Shown piece after piece: positions 1 through 7,292 of a DNA stretch of 42,410 nt. The notes beneath the pieces are model-generated. The model saw nothing but the letters and a program-made list of their open reading frames with translations. It was not told where the DNA came from and did no database searches. How positions within the stretch are numbered: the stretch's first letter is position 1; every line of letters starts with the position of its first letter. The stretch covers positions 1 through 42,410 of the forward strand of contig JAEEYO010000046.1 in the NCBI GenBank assembly GCA_016288205.1, given 5' to 3'. The position numbers and the translations under genes are program-made. The DNA comes from Treponema sp. (GTDB taxonomy: Bacteria; Spirochaetota; Spirochaetia; Treponematales; Treponemataceae).

Positions 1-632
1 TATACGTCAAGGGCGCCTGCCACATCAGCGTAGGACGGAAATTTATCCATGACCTTTGCCTGACGAGCCATGTGCATATAATACGGATCGTTGAGCCGCC
101 CCTCCCCCGGAAGACTTTCAGCAGAAACCGAAGCACCTTCCTTAATCAAAGTCGGCATTGTCACTAGCGTCCCCAGATTCACGGCATCACCAAAAATCAT
201 GCCGAGGAATTTCCAAAAGGGATTCCGCATATTGATTGTTATGGCGTGGGTCAGCTCATGGCGAAAAGTTCCGGTTAGCGTGTCCCTGAAAACGGCAAGG
301 TCCTCCTCAGGGATTGTGTCGAAAAGCACGATGTGATTGTAATATCCGTTTGTAAAATACGCGTTGTAAACGTCAATGTCGGAAGTGATTGCAACAGGCA
401 TCCTGAAACTGGGACTGATTCCCAAATCAGCACAGATTTCCTCATAAATGCTGTCGGCACATCCGGCAATCTCCGCGGCACTTTCCTCCGTCCCTTCCGG
501 ATAGATTATGTCAAACCACTGGGTGCGAACATACCGGATATTTTTTCCACCAGTCATATAGCCGTCAAATGCAAAAAGTCTGGAAGCTGAGAGAAACATA
601 ACAGTCAAGAACAAAAGCACATTCTTTTTCAT
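1..632 (-). CDS. Secreted gluzincin-type metallopeptidase (peptidase MA-like), C-terminus beyond window
   Basis: The reading frame opens at ATG 632 behind a GGAG-type ribosome binding site and runs off the left edge, so only about 210 N-terminal residues are visible. Residues 1-21 form a signal peptide (MKKN, a hydrophobic core, then SRLFA before FDGY). A zinc-binding HELTH motif lies near residue 125, and a downstream KEGASVSAE segment could supply the third (Glu) zinc ligand, as in gluzincins. Treponemes carry long secreted proteins of this kind in which the peptidase domain is followed by beta-propeller repeats; whether that is so here cannot be seen. The peptidase assignment rests on the motif, signal peptide and general fold pattern. 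Substrate is unknown. Confidence 0.75.
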   Translation of the reverse strand, partial: MKKNVLLFLTVMFLSASRLFAFDGYMTGGKNIRYVRTQWFDIIYPEGTEESAAEIAGCADSIYEEICADLGISPSFRMPVAITSDIDVYNAYFTNGYYNHIVLFDTIPEEDLAVFRDTLTGTFRHELTHAITINMRNPFWKFLGMIFGDAVNLGTLVTMPTLIKEGASVSAESLPGEGRLNDPYYMHMARQAKVMDKFPSYADVAGALDV

Positions 633-679
633 AAGCAATCTCCGTATTTTAAATGCGGGTCAAAACAAAAATTTCGGTC

Positions 680-711
680 AAAAAAAAAGAGATGCCACAT
701 TTGACATCTCT
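680..711 (-). terminator. Intrinsic terminator of tRNA-Cys
   Basis: On the minus strand a 9-bp stem (AGAGATGTC with GGCATCTCT, one G-U pair) with a 6-nt loop is followed by an unbroken T tract, 7 nt after the tRNA 3' end. Confidence 0.85.
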
Positions 712-717
712 TTGAAA

Positions 718-789
718 AGGCGTCTGGCGGAATCGAACCGCCGCATAGAGGTTTTGCAGACCTGTCCCTTACCACTTGGGTAAGACGCC
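718..789 (-). tRNA. tRNA-Cys (anticodon GCA)
   Basis: The minus strand folds into a full cloverleaf. The acceptor stem is GGCGTCT/AGACGCC, the anticodon loop is CTGCAAA giving anticodon GCA, and the T arm contains GGTTCGATTCC. The discriminator base is U, as expected for cysteine tRNAs. The CCA end is not encoded. It stands alone with its own promoter and terminator. Confidence 0.95.
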
Positions 790-806
790 AAAATTGATAT
801 GTTGAT

Positions 807-835
807 ATGATAGCACTTTCAAATAAAAGTGTCAA
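807..835 (-). promoter_or_regulatory. Promoter of tRNA-Cys
   Basis: On the minus strand TTGACA (830-835), a 17-nt spacer and TATCAT (807-812) end 17 nt before the tRNA 5' end. This is a near-consensus sigma70-type promoter at the expected distance. Confidence 0.8.
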
Positions 836-858
836 GTAGTACAATTGATTTTTATCAA

Positions 859-897
859 AATGCCACCGAGAAACTGAAACCAGCCCCCGATGGCATT
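859..897 (-). terminator. Possible terminator of the cstA gene
   Basis: Minus-strand arms AATGCCATCG and CGGTGGCATT can form a stem just after the transporter stop codon, but the following T stretch is interrupted (TTTTGAT), so termination efficiency is uncertain. Confidence 0.4.
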
Positions 898-915
898 CCG
901 ACATTTCAGGTCAGA

Positions 916-2613
916 TTATTTCTTGGCTTTCTTTCCCTGCTTGCTGAAAGTCTTCACTCCCTCAATAACGAGGATGATTGCGAGGACTACCATTGCAAGG
1001 GCGAAAATCAGCTGGAACCAGTCACCCCAAGGAGCACCGGCTGCGACTGCCTTGCACTTTGTAATAACGGTCTTCACAAGGAACGTGAGAGTTGCGGCGA
1101 GCATGAAGATTGTAGGAATGAAGAACATCTTGTTGTTCTTTCCAACTTCACCAAGCCATGCGGCAACAGCCATCAATGCGATTCCCGCGAGGAGCTGGTT
1201 TGCGGCACCGAAGAGACCCCAGATCTGTGAGAGTGAGAGTCCACCGAGGATACAACCGATGACGACCATGAGAGTTGTTCCGAAAAGCGGATGAGCCAAA
1301 AGCTTTCTCACACCCTTCGCGTCCTTCCATGTCTTTTCGCTGTCCTTGAGGAAAAGCTCTGAGAACATGAAGCGGCTAAGGCGTGTACCTGTGTCAAGAG
1401 ACGTAAGTGCGAACACAGAGACTGCGAGAGTCAGAAGCGCGCTGATTGTATTGTAGACCGTAGAACCTTCCTTTCCGAACATTGTAGCGATACCGGCACC
1501 GAAAGCGGCGGAAGGAGATCCGAATCCCTTGCTCGTCCACTTGTTGTAGACCATACCGACCGCAATCAGGGAGATGATTCCGAGAGCGGACTCAATCAGC
1601 ATGGAACCGTAGCCGATGGCCTTTGCGTTCTTCTCGTTGTCGAGCTGCTTTGATGATGTTCCAGTGGAAATCAATGAGTGGAATCCTGAACATGCGCCGC
1701 AAGCAACGGTGATGAACAAAGTCGGGAAAAGATTTCCCTTCATGCTTCCGTTGAACGCAGGAATCTCGAACTTAGCGGATCCTGTAAACGCGGAGATTAC
1801 GATACCCACCAGAGCGACCGCCATCATTCCGTAAAGGAGGAAAGACGAGAGATAGTCGCGGGGCTGGAGCATAATCCAAACAGGAATCAGGGATGCGACG
1901 GCGATGTACACACCGATGAGGATGATCCATGTAGTGCGGTTCATTGCGAGACCGAACTTGAGTCCGATGACGATTGAGACCACGATTCCCACGATGCCGA
2001 TGATTGTGGCGGGAAGAGTCTTCACACCGCACTTGTTGGTGAGAATTCCGTAGATGATTGCAAGAACGATGAAGAGAACGGAGATGAGAGCCGTAGTCTG
2101 GTTGTTCGTAGGATTGGCGACGAATCCCATCTTGGCACCTTCAGCCGTAAAGAAAGTTCCGGCAACGACGTTTACGAAGGACGCGATGACAAGAATCAAA
2201 ACCAAAAGTGCGAAGATGATGAAGAGCTTCTTTGCAGTCTTGCCCATTGAAGACTTGATAATCTCACCAACTGATTTTCCGCCGTTTCTTACAGAAGCGA
2301 AAAGGGATCCGAAGTCCTGGAGACCACCGAAGAAAATTCCTCCGATAACGCACCACAGGAAAACAGGAACCCAACCGAACACAGCGGCCTGAATCGGACC
2401 GTTGATCGGACCTGCACCGGCAATGGACGAAAAGTGATGTCCCATAAGAACCGCCGGTTTTGCGGAAACATAGTCAACACCGTCTTTCAATTCATTGGCG
2501 GGTGTTTTCCTCTTGGGGTCAATTCCCCACTGCTTCGCAAGCCATGAGCCATAGAAAACATAGCCCAGGAAAAGCAAAGCAATCGCAGCAAGAATAATGA
2601 GTAATGCTGTCAT
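916..2613 (-). CDS. cstA: CstA-family peptide/pyruvate transporter
   Basis: A 565-residue polytopic inner-membrane protein of the carbon-starvation CstA family, whose members import pyruvate or peptides. The family-diagnostic N-terminal segment is clear: VLMGHHFSSIAGAGPINGPI around residue 55, followed by VFGWVPVFLWCVIGGIFFGG. More than twelve hydrophobic segments follow, and the tail is basic (KTFSKQGKKAKK). The length fits the short branch of the family rather than the roughly 700-residue E. coli CstA. The ATG is preceded by a strong AGGAGGAG site at good spacing. It is not obviously in an operon; its upstream neighbour has its own promoter. Exact substrate cannot be told from sequence. Confidence 0.92.
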   Translation of the reverse strand: MTALLIILAAIALLFLGYVFYGSWLAKQWGIDPKRKTPANELKDGVDYVSAKPAVLMGHHFSSIAGAGPINGPIQAAVFGWVPVFLWCVIGGIFFGGLQDFGSLFASVRNGGKSVGEIIKSSMGKTAKKLFIIFALLVLILVIASFVNVVAGTFFTAEGAKMGFVANPTNNQTTALISVLFIVLAIIYGILTNKCGVKTLPATIIGIVGIVVSIVIGLKFGLAMNRTTWIILIGVYIAVASLIPVWIMLQPRDYLSSFLLYGMMAVALVGIVISAFTGSAKFEIPAFNGSMKGNLFPTLFITVACGACSGFHSLISTGTSSKQLDNEKNAKAIGYGSMLIESALGIISLIAVGMVYNKWTSKGFGSPSAAFGAGIATMFGKEGSTVYNTISALLTLAVSVFALTSLDTGTRLSRFMFSELFLKDSEKTWKDAKGVRKLLAHPLFGTTLMVVIGCILGGLSLSQIWGLFGAANQLLAGIALMAVAAWLGEVGKNNKMFFIPTIFMLAATLTFLVKTVITKCKAVAAGAPWGDWFQLIFALAMVVLAIILVIEGVKTFSKQGKKAKK

Positions 2614-2657
2614 TTCTTCTCCTCCTAAGAGAATTTGACGCTCCTACGAACGCCTTT

Positions 2658-3146
2658 TTATAATTTTGCCGCCACTTTCTTCAGGTCGCTTCCCATGCGG
2701 TTACATGCGAGCCTGCCCGAAGAGCAATCGCGGACTAAAAGCCTGAAATGGCTCCATCCCCTGAACGAAAGGAGATAGGATTTGTAACGCTTGATTTTTT
2801 TTGCGGTATTGAAGACATCCTCATCCACGGAGTCCGCCAAGAGAAAAAGAATCACGTCAGAGCATCTGTGCCCCTCGACCGGATTCACACGGGAAAGTCC
2901 CCTTTTCCATGCGGCGTCGCACAGCTCCACAAGTTTTTCAGATGTAAGATGATTTTCAAGCGCGAAAAAGACATATTCGTTGTCGTCGATGTCGGCAATT
3001 CTGGCAGCCTTGACCAAAAGATACTGCTCATTATGGGAATGGAATTCCGCCTCCGCACAAAACGGTGGTTCTATGCCCTCGGTAGTGACGTTGTAATATC
3101 CCCGGTAAGAATCCAATACCTTTTCTAAAGCCTCATTGCTTTCCAT
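2658..3146 (-). CDS. Conserved-looking hypothetical protein, 162 aa, predicted leaderless mRNA
   Basis: I do not recognise a named family. The product is a soluble mixed alpha/beta protein without signal peptide or membrane segment. It begins MESNEALEKVLDSYRGYYNV and has a Cys/His-containing middle (FCAEAEFHSHNEQY) and a basic C-terminal third (KKIKRYKSYLLSFRGWSHFR, then LKKVAAKL). There is no Shine-Dalgarno. Instead a TTGACG-17-TATAAT promoter ends exactly 6 nt before the ATG, so the transcript probably starts at the start codon. It lies 44 nt upstream of the cstA start on the same strand, so readthrough into cstA is possible. Function unknown. Confidence 0.75.
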   Translation of the reverse strand: MESNEALEKVLDSYRGYYNVTTEGIEPPFCAEAEFHSHNEQYLLVKAARIADIDDNEYVFFALENHLTSEKLVELCDAAWKRGLSRVNPVEGHRCSDVILFLLADSVDEDVFNTAKKIKRYKSYLLSFRGWSHFRLLVRDCSSGRLACNRMGSDLKKVAAKL

Positions 3147-3152
3147 ATTGTA

Positions 3153-3181
3153 ATTATATGCATTATTAAAAACCTCGTCAA
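3153..3181 (-). promoter_or_regulatory. Promoter positioned for leaderless initiation
   Basis: Minus-strand TTGACG (3176-3181), 17-nt spacer, TATAAT (3153-3158). Only 6 nt separate the -10 box from the ATG at 3146, placing the expected transcription start on the start codon. Confidence 0.75.
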
Positions 3182-3328
3182 GGGAGAAAAGCGAGTATTA
3201 TTATAGAAGAAAGTTTGCATTTTTATCCCTCGACAAACAAATCCGTCAGTGCAACTTCGTTCTGCATAATTGAAGAATACTTATTTTGCTTTACGCCGTA
3301 CCGTAATTGTTCCAGAAACATTCAAAGG

Positions 3329-3390
3329 CCACAAGAAATCAAGTATTTTTTGTGGTTATCTCAATTTTAAAGCCACATAACCACAGAAAA
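3329..3390. other. Intergenic dyad with mutually exclusive hairpins
   Basis: The 278-nt gap between RidA and the 162-residue gene holds three related segments. CCACAAGAAA (3329-3338) can pair with TTTTTTGTGG (3346-3355). Alternatively the longer TTTTTTGTGGTTAT (3346-3359) pairs with ATAACCACAGAAAA (3377-3390) with a single mismatch. No T tract follows on either strand, so it is not a normal terminator. No gene is seen in this gap. Confidence 0.5.
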
Positions 3391-3424
3391 TCAGTCTGAG
3401 GCGAATTTTCCAAAATCGAATCCC

Positions 3425-3796
3425 CTACACCTCGGCGACAAGCTCAATCTCGATCAAGGCACCTTTGGGCAAGGCGGCGACCTCGACACAGCTTCGGGCA
3501 GGCTTCAGAGTAAAATATTTTTCGTATACAGAATTGAAGGTTGCGAAATCCTGAATGTGCTGCAAAAAGCATGTCGTTTTAATCACCTTGTCAAGCGAAG
3601 AACCCGCTGCATCCAAAACAGCCCTGAGATTTTTTATAACCTGCTCAGTCTGCGATGAAATGTCCGCCGACTCAATATTTCCGCTCGCCGGATTGATTGG
3701 AATCTGTCCAGAAGTATAGACAAGATTTCCGCTCACGATTGCCTGTGAGTAAGGTCCGATTGCAGCAGGCGCATTTTTTGTTGAAATAATTTCCAT
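3425..3796 (-). CDS. ridA: RidA family reactive enamine/imine deaminase
   Basis: A 123-residue cytosolic protein of the RidA/YjgF/UK114 family, which hydrolyses 2-aminoacrylate and related enamine/imine by-products of PLP enzymes to 2-keto acids. Family hallmarks are present along the whole length: IGPYSQAI near the N-terminus, YTSGQIPINP, a central LDKVIKTTCFLQ, and PARSCVEVAALPKGALIEIE, whose Arg contacts the substrate carboxylate. The family normally forms trimers. The start at 3796 is chosen because AAAGGAG lies 6 nt upstream and MEIISTKNAP is the usual beginning; the 12 further codons upstream are not supported. The metY-type PLP enzyme at 14.0 kb is a plausible source of such by-products, but there is no physical linkage. 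Confidence 0.93.
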   Translation of the reverse strand: MEIISTKNAPAAIGPYSQAIVSGNLVYTSGQIPINPASGNIESADISSQTEQVIKNLRAVLDAAGSSLDKVIKTTCFLQHIQDFATFNSVYEKYFTLKPARSCVEVAALPKGALIEIELVAEV

Positions 3797-3905
3797 AAAT
3801 TTCTCCTTTAGCATGATATAAAAATATATCACAAAATATTCTTACCGTCACCATGCTTCTGATAAATACTGTATGAATAAACTTGTCGAATACGATCGAC
3901 AAAAA

Positions 3906-4214
3906 TTAAAAGATCGAGTCAAGGAAATCGGAGAGCTTTTGCTGCTGAGTTTTGGAAAGACGGTTCCAACGCTTTAAGATTTCGTCCTGTTCCTTTGTTA
4001 TATTAGAGGATTGTGTTTCGTCATCAAGAAAAAACTGCGAGAGACTGATTCCGAATGCCTTACAAATATGCTCCAGCGAGGGGATGGAAGGGATGAGATT
4101 TTTTCTGTACCATGACGAAATGGTGGATTGCGTAAGTTCTGCACGCTCCGCAAGCTCATATTCAGTCCAGTTCCTTTCCAAGCGCATTTCGGTAATTTTC
4201 TTGAGTATATCCAT
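3906..4214 (-). CDS. XRE-family HTH transcriptional regulator
   Basis: A 102-residue protein with a Cro/C1-type helix-turn-helix in residues 6-62 (MRLERNWTEYELAERAELTQ, then STISSWYRKNLIPS and LEHICKAFGISLSQFF). The C-terminal third is a short helical tail (KEQDEILKRWNRLSKTQQ) likely used for dimerisation. It is divergent from the three-gene islet at 4.4-7.3 kb and is the natural candidate to repress the promoter between them. There is no Shine-Dalgarno; a TAGAAT hexamer ends 6 nt before ATG, so this is another candidate leaderless gene. Its presumed -35 region overlaps an AATATTCG repeat, which suggests autoregulation. Confidence 0.85.
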   Translation of the reverse strand: MDILKKITEMRLERNWTEYELAERAELTQSTISSWYRKNLIPSIPSLEHICKAFGISLSQFFLDDETQSSNITKEQDEILKRWNRLSKTQQQKLSDFLDSIF

Positions 4215-4248
4215 ATAGACATTCTACGACTATGCGTTAATCTTACTT

Positions 4249-4303
4249 CAAATATTCGTTGACATATAATATATTTAGTCGTATAATTTTAAACGAATAT
4301 TCG
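4249..4303. promoter_or_regulatory. Candidate XRE operator pair
   Basis: A perfect 10-bp palindrome CGAATATTCG (4294-4303) sits just downstream of the plus-strand -10 box. A near copy CAAATATTCG (4249-4258) sits immediately upstream of the -35 box, with 45 nt between starts. Together they bracket the islet promoter and also overlap the divergent xre promoter region. Binding by the adjacent XRE protein is inferred. Confidence 0.55.
4259..4287 (+). promoter_or_regulatory. Full-consensus promoter of the 4.4-7.3 kb islet
   Basis: TTGACA (4259-4264), a 17-nt spacer and TATAAT (4282-4287) match the sigma70 consensus at every position. The mRNA would have a 5' leader of about 95 nt ahead of the AAGGAGG site of the Cys/His repeat gene. 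Such a strong promoter needs a repressor, which fits the flanking repeats. Confidence 0.85.
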
Positions 4304-4387
4304 ATTTATTTCCTAGGTACATCATATTCTGATGGTGGGGATGAGGTAGAATTATAAAAGAGTTTCAAAACTTAAGGAGGATTTTTT

Positions 4388-4966
4388 ATGACAAAGTATT
4401 ATTGTAAATGTTGTGGAGACAGTTATAGCAGTGAAAGTAGTCTTCTATCAGGATCCTGTAGCTATTCAAAGACAGGAAAGCATCAATTATTTGAGGGCTC
4501 TGAAGCAGTAAAGTATTATTGTGCATATTGCGGGGATTACTATTCAAGCTTGACCAGCTTATGTCGAAATTCATGTAGTTATTCACCTACAAAAAAGCAT
4601 GTGCCATACGAAGGAACCGAAAAATCAAAATATTACTGTACTTACTGCGGAGATTACTACTCAAGTTTATCCAGTTTAACACGAAATTCATGCAGTTATT
4701 CGCCAACTAAACATCATTTTCCATTTGCTGAAAATGAAAAAGCAAAGTATTTCTGCGCATATTGTGGAGATTCTTACACCAGTTTATCAAGTTTAACACG
4801 AAATTCATGCACTTATTCGCCAACAAAGCATCATTTCCCGTATGATGGAAATGAAAAACCTTCATATAAATGTAAGTATTGTGGAAGTTCTTATTCCACT
4901 CTGACAAGTTTATGCCGCAATTCTTGTAGCAAATCCCCAACAAGATATCATTTTCCTGCAAAATAA
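4388..4966 (+). CDS. Five-repeat Cys/His (putative zinc-binding) protein
   Basis: A 192-residue protein built entirely of five tandem repeats with an exact period of 39 residues. Each repeat has the pattern C-x2-C-x14-C-x7-H (Cys at 6/9/24 and His 32 in repeat 1; 45/48/63/71; 84/87/102/110; 123/126/141/149; 162/165/180/188). Between them are YYCxYCGDYYSSLSSL-like and NSCSYSPTKHHFP-like segments. The invariant CCCH set strongly suggests one zinc ion per repeat, but I do not recognise the family. There is no signal peptide or membrane segment. The ATG has an AAGGAGG site 7-8 nt upstream. It is first in the islet, 30 nt before the next gene. Nucleic-acid or protein binding is possible; no function is claimed. 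Confidence 0.8.
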   Translation: MTKYYCKCCGDSYSSESSLLSGSCSYSKTGKHQLFEGSEAVKYYCAYCGDYYSSLTSLCRNSCSYSPTKKHVPYEGTEKSKYYCTYCGDYYSSLSSLTRNSCSYSPTKHHFPFAENEKAKYFCAYCGDSYTSLSSLTRNSCTYSPTKHHFPYDGNEKPSYKCKYCGSSYSTLTSLCRNSCSKSPTRYHFPAK

Positions 4967-4996
4967 ATTTATTTCACATCAACACAGGAGGAAAAT

Positions 4997-6334
4997 ATGA
5001 AAAAATTCGTTAGTACAGTTTTAATAATTCTTGCTTTTATCGGCTTTATACTGGGTATGATTTTTTTCTTTGTTTGGAAAACTGATGAGATTCCTACCCA
5101 AATTATCGGTGTGCTTTTTGGAACCATAGTAACCTCTGTTGTTACATTGTTGCTCCTTTCAGCCCAAACAGAAAGTGAAGAAAAACACGAGGTAAGCGGA
5201 AAAATTTTTGATAAAAAGACAGAGGCATATTTACAAGTTTTAGAATCACTTGAAAACATAATTTCCGATGGCAAAGTTGATACAATAAAAGATAACAGGC
5301 TAGAAGGGAAAAAAGACGAATTATCAGAGCTGCTTTTTGGAATAACGCGTCTTTCTTCTTTTATTGAAGCTGATAAAAAGGAAAAGAATGCAGAAAACAA
5401 AGGTGTAAATACTTTGATAGAGGCAGTGACAAAAATCATCAAAGCAACAAAGGAAAAACAATTACCTTCAAATAATAGAGACTTTTGGGATGGCAAAATC
5501 AAAGGAAAGGAAACTCCTAATGATGTACAAAAAAGTTATTACAAGGAAATAATAGACAGTCTAAAAGAAATCAATACTTTTGCAGCAAAAAATATCAGAC
5601 GGAGTTCAGATAAAAAAGAAATAATAGAATTTTCTCTTGAAAAATTAATTGAGGATTCTAGCTTATTTGAGGAAGATAAGGATACAGAAAAACAAAAAGC
5701 CGAGAATAAAATCTTACAAGAAGATTTGGATTCTGGTGTATCAGGGAAATCTCTGGATTTCAGAAAAACCTGTCTTGCCGACTGTTTAGAAGAAATGCAA
5801 AGACAGCTTAACAACAAATTCGGAAATACAGAACGAGAAGGCAATGCGGGAGATGATTACTACTGGGGAAGATGGAAGAATAAAGACACAACGGCTGAAA
5901 CTATCGCAGATTGGCTTTTGGATAAAAAACGTCGCAGTGAAATTGGATATAAGGTTGATTTTACCGATGGTTACGGCGTGGAATTCTGCATTTATGGTGA
6001 TGCGAAAACGTTTGGCATATATGTTTTTGCTTCAAAGGATATACTCGACCGGGCAGAAACAAAGAGGGAAGCAATAAAGAATACATTTAACAATGGTTGG
6101 TGGATTCCAGACAGTTTTGTTGAAACAGGATGGATTATCGGTGGTTGTTATGGTGGCGATTATAATGGTGTAAATATCTCTTTCGATTTTAGGAATGCAA
6201 ATAATCTGCCTGAGGCTGAATATAAGGCGGCTTATCAGAAATTCAAGGAAAATGCCATATATGGAATTATCTCTGGAAGGGATGACAGCATAGAAAAAGC
6301 AGTGGAAGAGTTGAGAAAAGTGGTCGAAGGGTAA
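4997..6334 (+). CDS. Two-TM membrane protein with large cytosolic domain, unknown family
   Basis: A 445-residue protein with two membrane segments close to the N-terminus (about residues 4-27 and 35-57, ending LLLLSAQTE). A long charged helical region follows (about 60-250, many Lys/Glu). The C-terminal globular domain (about 250-445) is rich in aromatic and glycine residues, for example DDYYWGRWKNKD, NNGWWIPDSFVETGW and IIGGCYGGDYNG. I do not recognise the C-terminal domain. The short periplasmic loop predicts that the bulk is cytosolic. The GGAGG site is strong. It follows the Cys/His repeat gene by 30 nt and precedes the possible UDG-fold gene by 83 nt. A membrane-anchored effector in a defence-type operon is one possibility (inference only). 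Confidence 0.75.
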   Translation: MKKFVSTVLIILAFIGFILGMIFFFVWKTDEIPTQIIGVLFGTIVTSVVTLLLLSAQTESEEKHEVSGKIFDKKTEAYLQVLESLENIISDGKVDTIKDNRLEGKKDELSELLFGITRLSSFIEADKKEKNAENKGVNTLIEAVTKIIKATKEKQLPSNNRDFWDGKIKGKETPNDVQKSYYKEIIDSLKEINTFAAKNIRRSSDKKEIIEFSLEKLIEDSSLFEEDKDTEKQKAENKILQEDLDSGVSGKSLDFRKTCLADCLEEMQRQLNNKFGNTEREGNAGDDYYWGRWKNKDTTAETIADWLLDKKRRSEIGYKVDFTDGYGVEFCIYGDAKTFGIYVFASKDILDRAETKREAIKNTFNNGWWIPDSFVETGWIIGGCYGGDYNGVNISFDFRNANNLPEAEYKAAYQKFKENAIYGIISGRDDSIEKAVEELRKVVEG

Positions 6335-6417
6335 AAAATTCCTTTTGATTTATCACATTTTGATAGTGTATACGGAGTAAAATTATAAGGAAAGGAAATT
6401 TCTCTGGAGGAAAGAAA

Positions 6418-7275
6418 ATGACAAAGGAAGAACAGGACGAAATCAAGGCAAAGCTAATTGTTGATGCAAAGTCAAGAGGCAGAGGATTTACGGATGCATT
6501 AGAAATAGAAAAATACACTGACCTTCTGGCTCTACAAAATGATTGGAAAGAACAGATTTCTTGCAAGCCAAAAATAGTATTCCAAGATGATGGTAAAGAA
6601 TACTCACCGGCAGACTATTTTGCCTATGACGGATTTTTTCCAGGTTATTTTTCACAAAAGAAAAAGGTTTTGTTTATCGGCAGAGAGACAAGATGGATAA
6701 GCGGACAAAATTTTATTGAAGCAAGTATGAATTTTTTTGAGAAAAGCAACGTCAACACCAGTACTTTTTGGTGCAAAGTTCTGTACATGCTTTATGGCAT
6801 ACAGCATGACGGAAAACCTGAGTATGGTGAACTTCCGTACGCTGATACAATTGCAAAAGAGATGATAAATACCAATAACTTTGGTTTTGCAGTTATGCAG
6901 TTGTCAAAGTATTCGAACGACAGCGATGAAGGAGCTACTAGGAATGTGTACATGATGAATCGCTTCCTTGAAGATTCAGAATTGGATAAAAGAAATTTCT
7001 TCTTGGAAGAACTATCGTTGCTTGAGCCTGATGTTATCATTACAGCTAATTTATGGGGCTGCGGCGTTAAGGACGAATATCTTGAACAATGTTTTCCAAG
7101 TGAAAAATTCAAGATTTGGAAAAAATACGGAAACAACATCGCTGATTTTGTAGATTTCGACCTGAACGGAAAAAAAATCAAACTCATTAATACATTTCAC
7201 TTTTCGGCAATAAAATCTATAGAGGATTGCTTTTATAATCCAGTGATGGAAATTCTATTCAAAAATAATAGTTAA
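6418..7275 (+). CDS. Possible uracil-DNA-glycosylase-fold protein
   Basis: A 285-residue soluble protein. The order of motifs resembles the UDG superfamily: KKKVLFIGRETRW around residue 80 (beta strand plus loop in the place of motif A), LLEPDVIITANLWG around residue 205 (second strand ending in Asn), and INTFHFSA around residue 262 (in the place of the HPS motif). The canonical catalytic GQDPYH and HPSPLS residues are not conserved, so it may be inactive, have another base or nucleotide substrate, or be unrelated. A GGAGG site precedes ATG, and a weak TTGATT/TATACG pair in the 83-nt gap could be an internal promoter. It closes the A+T-rich islet; the next gene is convergent 17 nt away. Confidence 0.6.
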   Translation: MTKEEQDEIKAKLIVDAKSRGRGFTDALEIEKYTDLLALQNDWKEQISCKPKIVFQDDGKEYSPADYFAYDGFFPGYFSQKKKVLFIGRETRWISGQNFIEASMNFFEKSNVNTSTFWCKVLYMLYGIQHDGKPEYGELPYADTIAKEMINTNNFGFAVMQLSKYSNDSDEGATRNVYMMNRFLEDSELDKRNFFLEELSLLEPDVIITANLWGCGVKDEYLEQCFPSEKFKIWKKYGNNIADFVDFDLNGKKIKLINTFHFSAIKSIEDCFYNPVMEILFKNNS

Positions 7276-7292
7276 CAAAGTGGATGGTTCCC

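Noticed and set aside
4388..4966. 117-bp periodicity resembling a repeat array
   Set aside because: The period equals 39 codons of a continuous reading frame with conserved Cys/His; there are no spacers of CRISPR type and no cas genes.
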